DNA of 64,000 nucleotides from Rhodanobacter spathiphylli B39 (GTDB lineage: Bacteria > Pseudomonadota > Gammaproteobacteria > Xanthomonadales > Rhodanobacteraceae): the NCBI RefSeq assembly GCF_000264295.1, contig NZ_AJXT01000046.1:38654-102653 (forward strand), given 5' to 3'. This document shows, piece after piece, positions 43,717 to 53,067 of this stretch. The notes beneath the pieces are model-generated. The model was not told the origin of the DNA and searched no databases. It saw only the letters and a program-made list of their open reading frames with translations. How positions within the stretch are numbered: the first letter of the stretch is position 1; each line of letters opens with the position of its first letter. The translations under genes were made by a program, and so were the position numbers.

Positions 43717-44451
43717 ATGCGCACGATCCGTATCCACCTCGACCAGCCACTCACCGTCTCGGCGGAAGTCGCCTTGCCGGCCCAGGCCGCCGAGCATGTC
43801 GGCCGGGTGCTGCGCATGAATGCCGGCGACCCCCTCACCGTATTCAACGGTGACGGCAACGACTACGACGCGACCATCGTGGCGCTGGGCAAGCGCGACC
43901 TGCGGGTGCGGATCGACGCGAAACTGCTCGTGCGGAACGAATCGCCGCTGCCGCTGACCCTGGCCCAGGGCGTGGCGCGGGGCGAGAAGATGGACCTGAT
44001 CGTGCAGAAGGCCACCGAGCTTGGCGCCGTCCGCATCGTGCCGCTGCTCACCGAACGTTCGGAGGTGAAGCTGGACCCCGCACGCGCCGAGAAGCGACTG
44101 GCCCACTGGCGTGCAGTCGCGGCCAGCGCCTGCGAACAATGCGGACGCGCGCGGTTGCCCGAGATCACCCCGGCACAACCGCTGGCCGGTTGGCTGGCCG
44201 GGCTCGCCGATGACGGTGCGTTGCGTCTTGCCCTGCTGCCGGAGGGCGCCCGTTCGGCCCGCGAGCTGCGCTTCGGCACCGCCGGCGGCCTGCTGGTGAT
44301 CGGCCCGGAAGGGGGACTGGGCGAGCGCGACATCGATGCGCTGAGCCGGGCCGGTTTCGAAGGATTGCGGCTGGGCCCGCGCATCCTGCGCACGGAAACG
44401 GCGGGGCTGGCCGCCATGGCGGCCCTGCAGGCGCTGCACGGCGACGGCTGA
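43717..44451 (+). CDS. rsmE: 16S rRNA (uracil1498-N3)-methyltransferase
   Basis: SPOUT-family methyltransferase for U1498 of 16S rRNA. The 244 residues have the family blocks QGVARGEKMDLIVQKATELG, LLVIGPEGGLGERDI and LRLGPRILRTETA, which form the knot and SAM site. The ATG at 43717 matches the family start. It follows bioA by 72 bases. Confidence 0.95.
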   Translation: MRTIRIHLDQPLTVSAEVALPAQAAEHVGRVLRMNAGDPLTVFNGDGNDYDATIVALGKRDLRVRIDAKLLVRNESPLPLTLAQGVARGEKMDLIVQKATELGAVRIVPLLTERSEVKLDPARAEKRLAHWRAVAASACEQCGRARLPEITPAQPLAGWLAGLADDGALRLALLPEGARSARELRFGTAGGLLVIGPEGGLGERDIDALSRAGFEGLRLGPRILRTETAGLAAMAALQALHGDG

Positions 44452-44513
44452 TTCACCGCCCCGAAATCACCGCCTCGAGACTCGCCCCGGCAACTTGAGA
44501 AAGCCGCGACCTC

Positions 44514-45038
44514 TCAATCGTCGGCGTCGACCGAGCCGTCTTCCACAGTCTCGACGGTGTCCATCACCCCGGAATCGTCGTACAGGTCGAGCAAGGTGGC
44601 TTCGATCCATTCCAGGTCCGGGATCATCGCCACGTCATCGCGCACCAGCACATGGGCGCGCACGCCCGGCTGCAAGGGCTTGCCGTCGTGGGTGGGAATG
44701 ATCAGCTCGGCATTCAGCGTGGTCAGGCGCGGAAAGCCCTGGGTCAGCACCGCGATGAACGGCAGCTTCGGGTTGCCACCAAGCGCCTTCAACACGGCCA
44801 CGCGCACGCTCAGATCCGCGTCGCCCGCCTCGGTCCCGGCCAGTTCGGCAAACGACACCAGCGGCACCCGCCAGCCACGCCACTGGATTCGTCCCAACAT
44901 CCACGCCGGCGCACCGGCCAACGGCTCGGGCGTGCTCTGGGTGATCACTTCGGCGATGTTGGCGTTGGGCAACAGCAGGCGCTGGTTGCCCACCGGCACC
45001 AGGACGCAGCGGATTTCACGCGGCAGCGGATCACTCAT
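44514..45038 (-). CDS. chpC: CheW-like adaptor of the Pil-Chp system (ChpC)
   Basis: A 174-residue CheW-domain protein (CVLVPVGNQRLLLPNANIAEVI, PLVSFAELAG), with an acidic C-terminal tail. It is the last gene of the pilG-chpC cluster and overlaps chpB by four bases (ATGA). It may link extra receptors to ChpA, as proposed for ChpC in Pseudomonas. Confidence 0.85.
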   Translation of the reverse strand: MSDPLPREIRCVLVPVGNQRLLLPNANIAEVITQSTPEPLAGAPAWMLGRIQWRGWRVPLVSFAELAGTEAGDADLSVRVAVLKALGGNPKLPFIAVLTQGFPRLTTLNAELIIPTHDGKPLQPGVRAHVLVRDDVAMIPDLEWIEATLLDLYDDSGVMDTVETVEDGSVDADD

Positions 45039-46783
45039 GGAAACACCTCGATCAGGCGCGCCGCCAACTCGGTCGGCGTGCCGGAAAAACTCACCAGCCG
45101 TTCGGCGAAGATCCCGCTGACCATGTCAGCGAAATGTTCTCCGGACGACGACTCTACCCAGACCTGGCCGCCGCGATCATGGACCGCCTGCGCGCCGGCC
45201 ACCGCATCGTTGCCGCGCCCGGCGAAGACGATCGCCAGCGCATCACGGCCAAACACGCTCGCCGCCATGGTCAGGCTGGCGTCGATCGACGGTGCTTCGG
45301 CGGACTCGCCGCCGGTGGCCTGCAGTTCGATGCTGCCATCGCGGCGCAGGCGCACCTGCTGACCCGCCGGCACCATCAAAACCTCGCCCGACCCGGCGCG
45401 GCGGCCCTGTTCGGCCAGTCGCACGGGCAAGGCGCAGTGCGTCCTGAACTTCTCCGCCAGCGCCACGTCGGACTGTTCGCCCACGTGCTGGGTATGCAGG
45501 AAGGTCAGGCGCGTGGTTGCCGGCAATGCCGCCAGGAAGGCACAGACCGAATCGATGCCATCGGTGGCGGCGCCGAGCACCACCACCCGGCTCAGCGCGC
45601 TGCCGAGTTCGTCCAGCACCATTTCGTGGTCCAGCACGCGCTCGTAAGGCTGCGGTGCGACGGCTTCCTCCATCGAGACCAGCTCGAGGCTCATCACCGG
45701 TTCGACATCCGCCGCGACCGCGTCGGCGTCAGGCGCAAGGAAGTCGGCCGCGCTCATCTTCTCGATGCCGAACATGCCGGCATCGGGCTTTGCGGGTGCC
45801 GCTGGCGCCGCATCTTCTTCGACCAGGCTCCATGCATCCGGCGCGCGCACACCCGGCACGCCACCGGCCATGACCGGATGGGGGGCCGAAGCCGGCGTCG
45901 TGGCCACGTCGGTGTCGACCAGCGCAGACAGTTCGAGATGATCGATCTGGAATGCCGGCGGCGTCACGCTGGCCAGCACTGGCGCGGCTTCCGCCGGCGG
46001 CGCGTCAACGGTCGCCACCACGTCGAAGTGCGCTGCCGGTCCGGCCGCGCCTGCATCGTGGAAATTGCCATCGTGGAGCGGCGGCGGCTCGAGGTCATCC
46101 ACGAAACGCAAACCGGGGCCCGATGTCATGTCGTCTTCGGCGGGCAGGTCGCCGGAGGCCAGCAAGGCCTCAAGCTCTGCCGCCAGGTTCTCCGATTCCG
46201 CGCTGGCGATCTGTTCGTGCTGGCCGTCCGCGTCGTCGTGTGCGGGCAGGAAATCCTCCGCTTCGGGTTCCGCTTCCGCCAGCGATGGAGCAGCGCTCGC
46301 CACTTCGTCGATCTGCGGTTCCGGCGTGGCAGCCGGCTCGACGGGCGCGGCCACGGCGACGGGAGCCGCAGGCGTGGCCGGCGGTGCCGGTGTCGCGACG
46401 ACTGGCGTGTCGATGAGGCGCTGACCGTCCGGGCGCGGCGGATCCACATCACCGACGGCCAGTACCTTGACGGCCAGGTGTCGTGCCCAGCGGTCGCGAT
46501 CCCAGCCGGCCAGCGAGCGGCTGGCCTGTGCGTCATTGAAGACCACCCGGTGACGTTCATCGTCGATCACCTCATACAGGTGATCGAGTGCATCGTCGGC
46601 ACTGTCGTCCAGGTTGATGACCAAAACGTCGGCGCCCACCTGCTGCAGCAATTCGCGACTCAGGCTGGAAACGCCGCCCTCGTGCACGATGCGTGCGCCA
46701 CGCTCCTGCAGCGCCTCGCGCAACTGGGCAACCAGTTCGGTATCGTCAAACAGCAGGGCAACCGCCGGCGCCATTTCAGTCAT
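45035..46783 (-). CDS. chpB: ChpB-like CheB-type protein with degenerate catalytic site
   Basis: A 582-residue protein in the position of ChpB, the CheB methylesterase of Pil-Chp. The N-terminus (about 1-110) resembles a divergent receiver domain (VALLFDDTELVAQLREAL). A long Ala/Pro/Asp-rich low-complexity linker (about 130-390) follows. The C-terminal CheB domain (about 395-580) aligns well, but the catalytic GASTGG motif reads GAATDG, with A406 where Ser should be; H433 (TQHVG) and D526 (GND) remain. Methylesterase activity is therefore doubtful. The start ATG at 46783 overlaps the chpA stop by eight bases. The usual partner pilK is absent. Confidence 0.8.
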   Translation of the reverse strand: MTEMAPAVALLFDDTELVAQLREALQERGARIVHEGGVSSLSRELLQQVGADVLVINLDDSADDALDHLYEVIDDERHRVVFNDAQASRSLAGWDRDRWARHLAVKVLAVGDVDPPRPDGQRLIDTPVVATPAPPATPAAPVAVAAPVEPAATPEPQIDEVASAAPSLAEAEPEAEDFLPAHDDADGQHEQIASAESENLAAELEALLASGDLPAEDDMTSGPGLRFVDDLEPPPLHDGNFHDAGAAGPAAHFDVVATVDAPPAEAAPVLASVTPPAFQIDHLELSALVDTDVATTPASAPHPVMAGGVPGVRAPDAWSLVEEDAAPAAPAKPDAGMFGIEKMSAADFLAPDADAVAADVEPVMSLELVSMEEAVAPQPYERVLDHEMVLDELGSALSRVVVLGAATDGIDSVCAFLAALPATTRLTFLHTQHVGEQSDVALAEKFRTHCALPVRLAEQGRRAGSGEVLMVPAGQQVRLRRDGSIELQATGGESAEAPSIDASLTMAASVFGRDALAIVFAGRGNDAVAGAQAVHDRGGQVWVESSSGEHFADMVSGIFAERLVSFSGTPTELAARLIEVFP

Positions 46784-49700
46784 GAACAGGCTCCGTTGCT
46801 CGCTGCTCCAATACTTCGCCGATCTGCACCAGCAGCTCCGCTTCCTGATACGGCTTGCCGAGGTAACGATCCACGCCGATGTCGAACGCACGCTGGCGAT
46901 GCTTGTCGCCGCTGCGTGAGGTGATCATGATGATCGGCACGTCGCGCAGCCGCGGATCGGCCTTCATGTGGGTCGCCAGCTCGTAACCGTCCATGCGCGG
47001 CATCTCGATGTCGAGCAGCATCAGGTCGGGCACCCGCTCGTGCAGCTTCTCCAGCGCATCGACACCGTCCTTCGCCGTGCTGACCTCGTACTCGTGGCGT
47101 TCCAGCACGCGGCCGGTGACCTTGCGCATGGTGATGGAGTCGTCGACCACCATCACCAGCGGACGCACCTGGACCTCCTCGACCACCGGCGCCTGGACCG
47201 CGCTGAGGCCTTCGGACAGGCGCTGGTCGCGGCGGATCATGCCGTGACGCACCAGCGGTGCCAGATCGAGAATGATCAGCACCGAGCCGTCGCCCATGAT
47301 CGTGGCGCCGAGCAGGCCGGGCACCGAACTGATCTGCGGGCCCACCGACTTGACCACGATCTCGCGCGAACCCAGCACGGCGTCGATGCGAATTGCCGCG
47401 CGCAGGTCGCCGGCGCGGGTCAGCAGCAGTGGCTGCTGTTCGTCTTCGGCCGGCAGGCCCGGCGGCAGACCGAGCAGCTCGGCCAGATCATGAATGCCGA
47501 ACGCCTCGTTGCCATAGTTGAACGACGGCTCGTCCTGCGCCATCAGGGCGGCCAGCTCTTCCGGATTGACCCGGGCCACGCCCTGCACCGATGTCATCGG
47601 GATCGCGAACGTCGCCTCGCCGATGCGCACCAGGATGGCCTGGGTCACCGCCAGCGTGAACGGCAGGCGCAGGATGAAGGTGCTGCCCTGGCCTTCTTCC
47701 GACTCGATCGACAGCGAACCGCCGAGCTGCTTGATCTCGTTGGCGACCACGTCCATGCCCACGCCACGACCGGCCAGCTGGGTCACGGTGCTGGCGGTGG
47801 AGAAGCCCGGCTGGGTGATCAGCGACAGCAACTGGTTGTCGGTCGGCTTGGTCTCGGCACGCAGCAGGCCGCGCTCGATGCCGCGCTTGCGGATGGCTTC
47901 GCGGTTCAGGCCGCGGCCGTCGTCGCTGACGCGCACCACCACCTCGGTTGCCTCGCGGGCCACCGTGATGTGCACCGATCCCTCGACCGGCTTGCCCGCC
48001 TTGCGGCGCTCGGCCGGGCTCTCGATGCCATGGGCAATCGCGTTGCGCAGCATGTGCTCGAACGGAGCCTTGATGCGGTCGAGCAGGTTGCGGTCCATTT
48101 CGCCGTGGGCACCGTCCACGTACAGCTGGGCCTGCTTGTGCTCTTCCTGCGCCGCCTGACGCAAGGTGCGGCGCAGGTTCGGCACCATCGTGTCGAACGG
48201 CAGCATGCGGGTGCGCAGCAAGCCGTCCTGCAGCTCGGTACTGACCCGCGACTGCTGGATCAGCAGGGTCTCGGCCTGGCGCGTCAGTTCGTCCAGCATG
48301 TTCTGGATGGAGACAAGGTCGGAGACCGACTCGGCCAGCGCACGCGAATACTGCTGCAACTGCGAATAACGGTCGAGCTCGAGCGGATCGAACACGGTAA
48401 GACCCGCTTCGCGATGCTCGCGCTGGAAGCGCGCGATGATCTGCGCCTCGGTCTCGATTTCCAGCATGCGCAGCTGGCTGCGCAGACGGGCCACCGTCTG
48501 TTCCAGCTCGACCAGGTTGAAGCGGTAACCGGCAACCTGCTGTTCCAGTCGCGAACGGTAGATCGCCACTTCGCCGGCGTGGTTGACCAGGCTGTCGAGC
48601 AGGTCGGCGCGGACGCGGATCTGCTCCTGCGACGACCGCACCTCTTCCTCGGCCTCGGGCATCAGCTCGGGCAGTTCGGAGTCGATGGCAGCGCCCTGAC
48701 GCGGCGCAGGAGCCACGGCTGCGACGGCCGGGGTCGCCATGACTGCGGCAGCCAGCGAGGCGTCGTCGGCAAACGTGGTTTCACCGGCCAGCGCCAGCAG
48801 GTGATCGATCATGCCCTGCGGATAGTCGGACACCTGACCCTGCGAGACTTGCTGCACCATCGAGTGCAACTGGTCGAAGCTCGCTTCCAGCGCGGAAATC
48901 AGCGGCGCGGTCTTGGCCGCATCGCGGATCGGCTTCTCGAGCAGGGTTTCGATCGCGTGGCTGAGATCGCCCACCGCCATCAGGCCGGCAATGCGCGCGC
49001 CACCCTTGAGGGTATGCAGGTCTCGCTGCAATTCGGCCACGTGTGACAGGTCGGCCGAATCGGCATGCCACTGGGCAAGCACGCCATCGGCGTGGTCCAG
49101 GATCTCGCGGGCCTCGTCGATGAAGACTTCCAGCAGGTCGGCATCGATATGGCCGAGGCTTGCCGGGGCATGAGCGGATTCCGGCGTCGGTGCGGCATCG
49201 ACCTTCGCCGCGGCTTCGGATTCCGCCTGCTTCGCGGCAGCCTGCTCGGCAGCCCGCTTCTCGGCGGCAGCGTGTTCCGCGGCGGCCTGCTCGGCAGCCA
49301 GCTTCTCGGCGGCAGCGCGTTCCGCGGCGGCCTGCTCGGCAGCCAGCTTCTCGGCAGCGGCGTGTTCCGCAGCGGCCTGCTCGGCAGCCAGCTTCTCGGC
49401 GGCAGCCTGTTCCGCGGCGGCCTGCTCGGCGGCCAGCTTCTCGGCGGCAGCCTGTTCCGCGGCAGCCTGCTCGGCAGCCAGCTTCTCGGCGACAGCCTGT
49501 TCCGCGGCAGCCTGCTCGGCAGCCAGCTTCTCGGCAGCAGCCTGTTCCGCAGCGGCCTGCTCGGCGGCCAGCTTCTCGGCAGCAGCCTGTTCCGCGGCAG
49601 CCTGCTCGGCAGCCAGCTTCTCGGCAGCGGCACGTTCTGCAGCGGCCCGCTCGGCGGCCAGCTTCTCGGCGGCAGCCTGTTCTGCGGCACGCTCGGCAGC

Positions 49701-52700
49701 GGCCTCCTCGGGTGCAAATGCGTCCAGCGCGGCCGCCAGCTCGGCGGTCACTTCGGCATGGTGCGCCTCATCCGGATGGACGTCCTGCGCGTCATTCCCC
49801 GCAGCAGCGGCCTCGGCCATGCCGGCTTCCAGCGAAGCCGCCATGATCGCTTCGTCGACACCCGCTTGATCGGCCGGCGCGTGATCGGCCGGGGCCAACG
49901 GCTGCACCGGCTCGAGCTCGCCGACCTGCGGCTCGAACACGACGTGAGCCACCCGCGATTCGGGATAGTCGTCGCGCATGCGGACGATCTGCGCGGTGAG
50001 TACATCGGCGTTGGGCAACTGCGGCTCGGCGGCGTCGAACTGTCCCATGACGTGGTCGACCACATCGATGGACTGCCCCAACAGACGGACGCCGTCGGCG
50101 GTGAGCGGCAGGCTGGCGGCACGAAGGCGCTTGAACAGGCTTTCCAGCGGCGACAGCAACTGGGTCAGCAACGGGATGTCGACCATCGCAATCGCCCCGT
50201 GCAGCGTGTGCACGGCCCGCAGCAGTTCCTCGCCGATCGGCAGCTCGCCTTCGCAACGCTGGATCGCGCCACGAATGGTTTGCAGATACTGGGCCACTTC
50301 GCTGCGCAGGATTTCCAGCAGCACCGGATCGACCGGAGGCATCACCGGCATCGCGATCGCGTGATCCGGGGTGGCAGGCTGGTCTTCGGCCGGGGCGCCA
50401 GCCAGACCGGCCAGGCCCGCCGTCGGCACCGAGGCGGCGCTCGAGTCGAGACGCGGCACCCGCCGGCGAACGGTGCGACGGACCGTTTCGGTAGCCGTCG
50501 ACGCATGGTCTTCCAGTCGCGCCGGATGACCCGCCGCCAGCTGCTCGGCGGTGTGCATGATCGCGCTGAGCGGAGCGCCCGGCTGGCCCTCGCCCTTGAG
50601 GGCGGCGAGCAATCCGGGGAGTGCGGCGATGGCATGGCGCACCAGCGCCTGCACGTTGGCATCGGGCTGGATGCTGTTGTCGAGCACGCGGTTGAGCATG
50701 TCCTCGACTTTCCAGGCGAACTCGCCCAGCACGCCGGCACCGACCAGGCGACCCGAGCCCTTCAGGGTGTGGAACGAACGACGGATGCTGACCAGCGACG
50801 ACGTCTGCGCGGGATCAGCGAGCCAGGTCTTCTCGGCACCGAGCAGGTTGTCGATCTCTTCCTGCATCTCTTCCAGGAAGATGTCGCGGATATCGTCATC
50901 GATGCCTTCGGCGTCGATGTTGAATTGGGTGTTTTCAGCCAGCGCATCGCGCACCGGCACCTGCTCGACCACCTCCTCCTCGATCTCGACCCAGTCGCCA
51001 TCGTCGTCATGGGCGTCGCCGCCCACGAGCATGTTCGGTGCCGGCGCCTCGGTCTGGGCCAGGCGCAGACCGTCGAGATCGTGCGCCGGGGCCGCGGATG
51101 CCCCGCTGTCGCCCACGAACAGACCGGTGAGATCGACGCCAGGCAGCAGGCTGACCGACTCGGACAGTTCCGGATGTTCCGCATCGACGCCTGCGGGAAC
51201 CTCCGCCGGAGCCATGGCATCCGCGGCGACGGGGGCAGTGCCGACTTCGCGCTGCGCGGGTACCGGCCAGTAACCCAACAGGCCGAGGCTGTGCTCCGCC
51301 ACGTCGAGGATGTGTTCCAGCCCGCCACGATGTTCGCGGGCCGCCTCGAGGTAATACTCCAGGGCAGCCAGGGCATCGGCCAGATGATCCATCTGGGTGC
51401 CGCTGGGCACGCGTCGATCCTGCAGCAGTTCGTAGTCGACGAAGCGACCCACGCCCTGGGCAAGTTCCGCCGGACGGGGCGAAGACAGCATGCGCATGGC
51501 GCCCGCCACTTCGTCCATCTGCAGCGGTGCGCCGGCGAGTCGATCGTGCTCCCAGCCGGATTCGACGAACGCCACGATCGCGTCCTTGACCCGACCGGTG
51601 TTGGCGATGGCTTCCTGCATCAGGGTGGTGACGACGCCAAGTGCCTCGCTGCGCGGCAACGCGTGCATGGCATCGCCAGCGCCCGGTTCGCCGTCCGAAC
51701 CGAGGCTTTCGATGTGATCGTCCAGCGAGGCCTCGACGTAAAGCAGGGCCCCGGCGACATCCAGCAGGGTCTCCTCGTCGGCGGCGCGCAGCCGGTTGGC
51801 AATCTCGTCAAGCACCCGACGCTGTTCGGTGACCACGCGCCGCGGCACGGCCAGGGCCAGCATGCCCAGGGTATCGCCGACGCGCTCCAGCACCTCGCCC
51901 TGCACGGCCAGCTGGGCGGGGTCGCCATTCTGCTGGCGCAGGAACAGATCCAGGGCTTCCTTGACGCGCAGCAGGTCGTCCTTCAGCGCGCGGGAAACGG
52001 AATCGAGCAGGGCACGATTGTGGCCTGCCATCGAGCCGCGCGCGTGCTCGAGCTCGCCGGCGTCGGGCAACAGGGCGTCCAGACCATAGGTGCTGCGCAG
52101 CAGCTCCATTTGCGGGCTGCGCTGCTTGGCCTGGGCCACGATGTACAGCAGTTTGCAGGCGACATCATCCGCCTCGCCACCGCGCAGGCTGTGTTCACCC
52201 TGCTCGATCAGCAGGCGGATATTGCGGTCAACCTTGCCGATCAGCTGGCGCACTTCGCCCGCAAAGCCCTTCAACGCACCCTGTTCGAGGCCTTCGAGAA
52301 CGCCGGCGGCGATCCACCACAGGCGCCGCCCGTGCACGTGATAGCAGCGGGCTGTGATCGCCAGCAGGGTCTTGCGCATGTTGACCAGCTGCACCGCGGC
52401 ATTCTGGCCGCGAAACCAGCCGAGCAGTTGCTGCTGGAAGCGCAGGCGCAGGTCGACCAGCTCGGCGCGATGCGCTTCGGCGTAGGCCTCGCTCATCGCT
52501 GCCGGGGCCTGCTCGGGCAGGAAGGCGTCGAGATTGGGGTGGAACATCGCCGATTCGGGCAATGCTTCCTGGCCACGGCTGGCGCGCAGGTCGTTCAGCA
52601 GCGGCAGCAGCACCACCGGCACGTCGCGGTGCCCGCTGGACAGCCGTTCGAGGTAATCGGGCAACTGCATCAGGCCGCGCATCAGTGCCGCATACGCTTC

Positions 52701-52964
52701 CTCACGCTGGGTAACGTGATCCTCCAGCAGCGCGATGGCGAGGGTCTCCATCTCCGCGGTGACCATGGCTGCGCCGTACAGCTCGACCATCTGCAAGGTG
52801 CCCTGCACCTGATGCAGGTGATCGGCACAGGTGCGCATGAAATCGCGCTTGCCCGGATTGTCGACGTAAGACTCCAGTGCCTCGCGGGCGATCGACAAGG
52901 TGTCGTCGAGCTCCGGCTTGACCCATTGCAGCGTCGTGAAATCGATGTGGTCTTGAAGTCTCAT
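46776..52964 (-). CDS. chpA: Pil-Chp chemotaxis histidine kinase ChpA
   Basis: A 2062-residue CheA-type hybrid kinase of twitching motility. Four phosphotransfer-type motifs can be read: H51 (HLHQVQG), H732 (FHTLKGSG), H919 (VHTLHGA) and H1317 (LHTLKGG). Residues 1100-1249 are ten 15-residue Ala/Glu/Lys/Gln repeats, probably a long helix or coiled coil. Then come the dimerisation helices (RADLLDSLVNHAGEVAIYRSRLEQQ, about 1450), the ATPase domain, a CheW domain and a C-terminal receiver with D1985 (LLDIEMPRMDG). Pseudomonas ChpA has a similar modular plan with more Hpt domains. It feeds PilG and PilH. A spacer of 103 bases separates it from pilJ. Confidence 0.95.
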   Translation of the reverse strand: MRLQDHIDFTTLQWVKPELDDTLSIAREALESYVDNPGKRDFMRTCADHLHQVQGTLQMVELYGAAMVTAEMETLAIALLEDHVTQREEAYAALMRGLMQLPDYLERLSSGHRDVPVVLLPLLNDLRASRGQEALPESAMFHPNLDAFLPEQAPAAMSEAYAEAHRAELVDLRLRFQQQLLGWFRGQNAAVQLVNMRKTLLAITARCYHVHGRRLWWIAAGVLEGLEQGALKGFAGEVRQLIGKVDRNIRLLIEQGEHSLRGGEADDVACKLLYIVAQAKQRSPQMELLRSTYGLDALLPDAGELEHARGSMAGHNRALLDSVSRALKDDLLRVKEALDLFLRQQNGDPAQLAVQGEVLERVGDTLGMLALAVPRRVVTEQRRVLDEIANRLRAADEETLLDVAGALLYVEASLDDHIESLGSDGEPGAGDAMHALPRSEALGVVTTLMQEAIANTGRVKDAIVAFVESGWEHDRLAGAPLQMDEVAGAMRMLSSPRPAELAQGVGRFVDYELLQDRRVPSGTQMDHLADALAALEYYLEAAREHRGGLEHILDVAEHSLGLLGYWPVPAQREVGTAPVAADAMAPAEVPAGVDAEHPELSESVSLLPGVDLTGLFVGDSGASAAPAHDLDGLRLAQTEAPAPNMLVGGDAHDDDGDWVEIEEEVVEQVPVRDALAENTQFNIDAEGIDDDIRDIFLEEMQEEIDNLLGAEKTWLADPAQTSSLVSIRRSFHTLKGSGRLVGAGVLGEFAWKVEDMLNRVLDNSIQPDANVQALVRHAIAALPGLLAALKGEGQPGAPLSAIMHTAEQLAAGHPARLEDHASTATETVRRTVRRRVPRLDSSAASVPTAGLAGLAGAPAEDQPATPDHAIAMPVMPPVDPVLLEILRSEVAQYLQTIRGAIQRCEGELPIGEELLRAVHTLHGAIAMVDIPLLTQLLSPLESLFKRLRAASLPLTADGVRLLGQSIDVVDHVMGQFDAAEPQLPNADVLTAQIVRMRDDYPESRVAHVVFEPQVGELEPVQPLAPADHAPADQAGVDEAIMAASLEAGMAEAAAAGNDAQDVHPDEAHHAEVTAELAAALDAFAPEEAAAERAAEQAAAEKLAAERAAAERAAAEKLAAEQAAAEQAAAEKLAAEQAAAEQAAAEKLAAEQAAAEQAVAEKLAAEQAAAEQAAAEKLAAEQAAAEQAAAEKLAAEQAAAEHAAAEKLAAEQAAAERAAAEKLAAEQAAAEHAAAEKRAAEQAAAKQAESEAAAKVDAAPTPESAHAPASLGHIDADLLEVFIDEAREILDHADGVLAQWHADSADLSHVAELQRDLHTLKGGARIAGLMAVGDLSHAIETLLEKPIRDAAKTAPLISALEASFDQLHSMVQQVSQGQVSDYPQGMIDHLLALAGETTFADDASLAAAVMATPAVAAVAPAPRQGAAIDSELPELMPEAEEEVRSSQEQIRVRADLLDSLVNHAGEVAIYRSRLEQQVAGYRFNLVELEQTVARLRSQLRMLEIETEAQIIARFQREHREAGLTVFDPLELDRYSQLQQYSRALAESVSDLVSIQNMLDELTRQAETLLIQQSRVSTELQDGLLRTRMLPFDTMVPNLRRTLRQAAQEEHKQAQLYVDGAHGEMDRNLLDRIKAPFEHMLRNAIAHGIESPAERRKAGKPVEGSVHITVAREATEVVVRVSDDGRGLNREAIRKRGIERGLLRAETKPTDNQLLSLITQPGFSTASTVTQLAGRGVGMDVVANEIKQLGGSLSIESEEGQGSTFILRLPFTLAVTQAILVRIGEATFAIPMTSVQGVARVNPEELAALMAQDEPSFNYGNEAFGIHDLAELLGLPPGLPAEDEQQPLLLTRAGDLRAAIRIDAVLGSREIVVKSVGPQISSVPGLLGATIMGDGSVLIILDLAPLVRHGMIRRDQRLSEGLSAVQAPVVEEVQVRPLVMVVDDSITMRKVTGRVLERHEYEVSTAKDGVDALEKLHERVPDLMLLDIEMPRMDGYELATHMKADPRLRDVPIIMITSRSGDKHRQRAFDIGVDRYLGKPYQEAELLVQIGEVLEQRATEPVHD
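49218..49667 (-). repeat. Ten in-frame 45-base tandem repeats within chpA
   Basis: The motif GCTTCTCGG recurs exactly every 45 bases at ten positions from 49256 to 49661 (plus-strand reading). Each unit encodes a variant of EKLAAEQAAAEQAAA. The units differ by a few substitutions but none shifts frame, so the array encodes an extended helix and may vary in copy number between strains. Confidence 0.9.
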
Positions 52965-53067
52965 GCGCCTCTCTCAATGGTTGCACAACGCCAGCATCCT
53001 GCAACCATCGAGACTGCCCCCTGTCTTGTGCTTTTCTCAATCGCGCCGGAAAGCGGCACGGCCGATG

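Noticed and set aside
49218..49667. Regular 45-base repeats considered as a CRISPR-like array
   Set aside because: There are no unique spacers; units are contiguous and in frame with chpA, encoding a repetitive helix.
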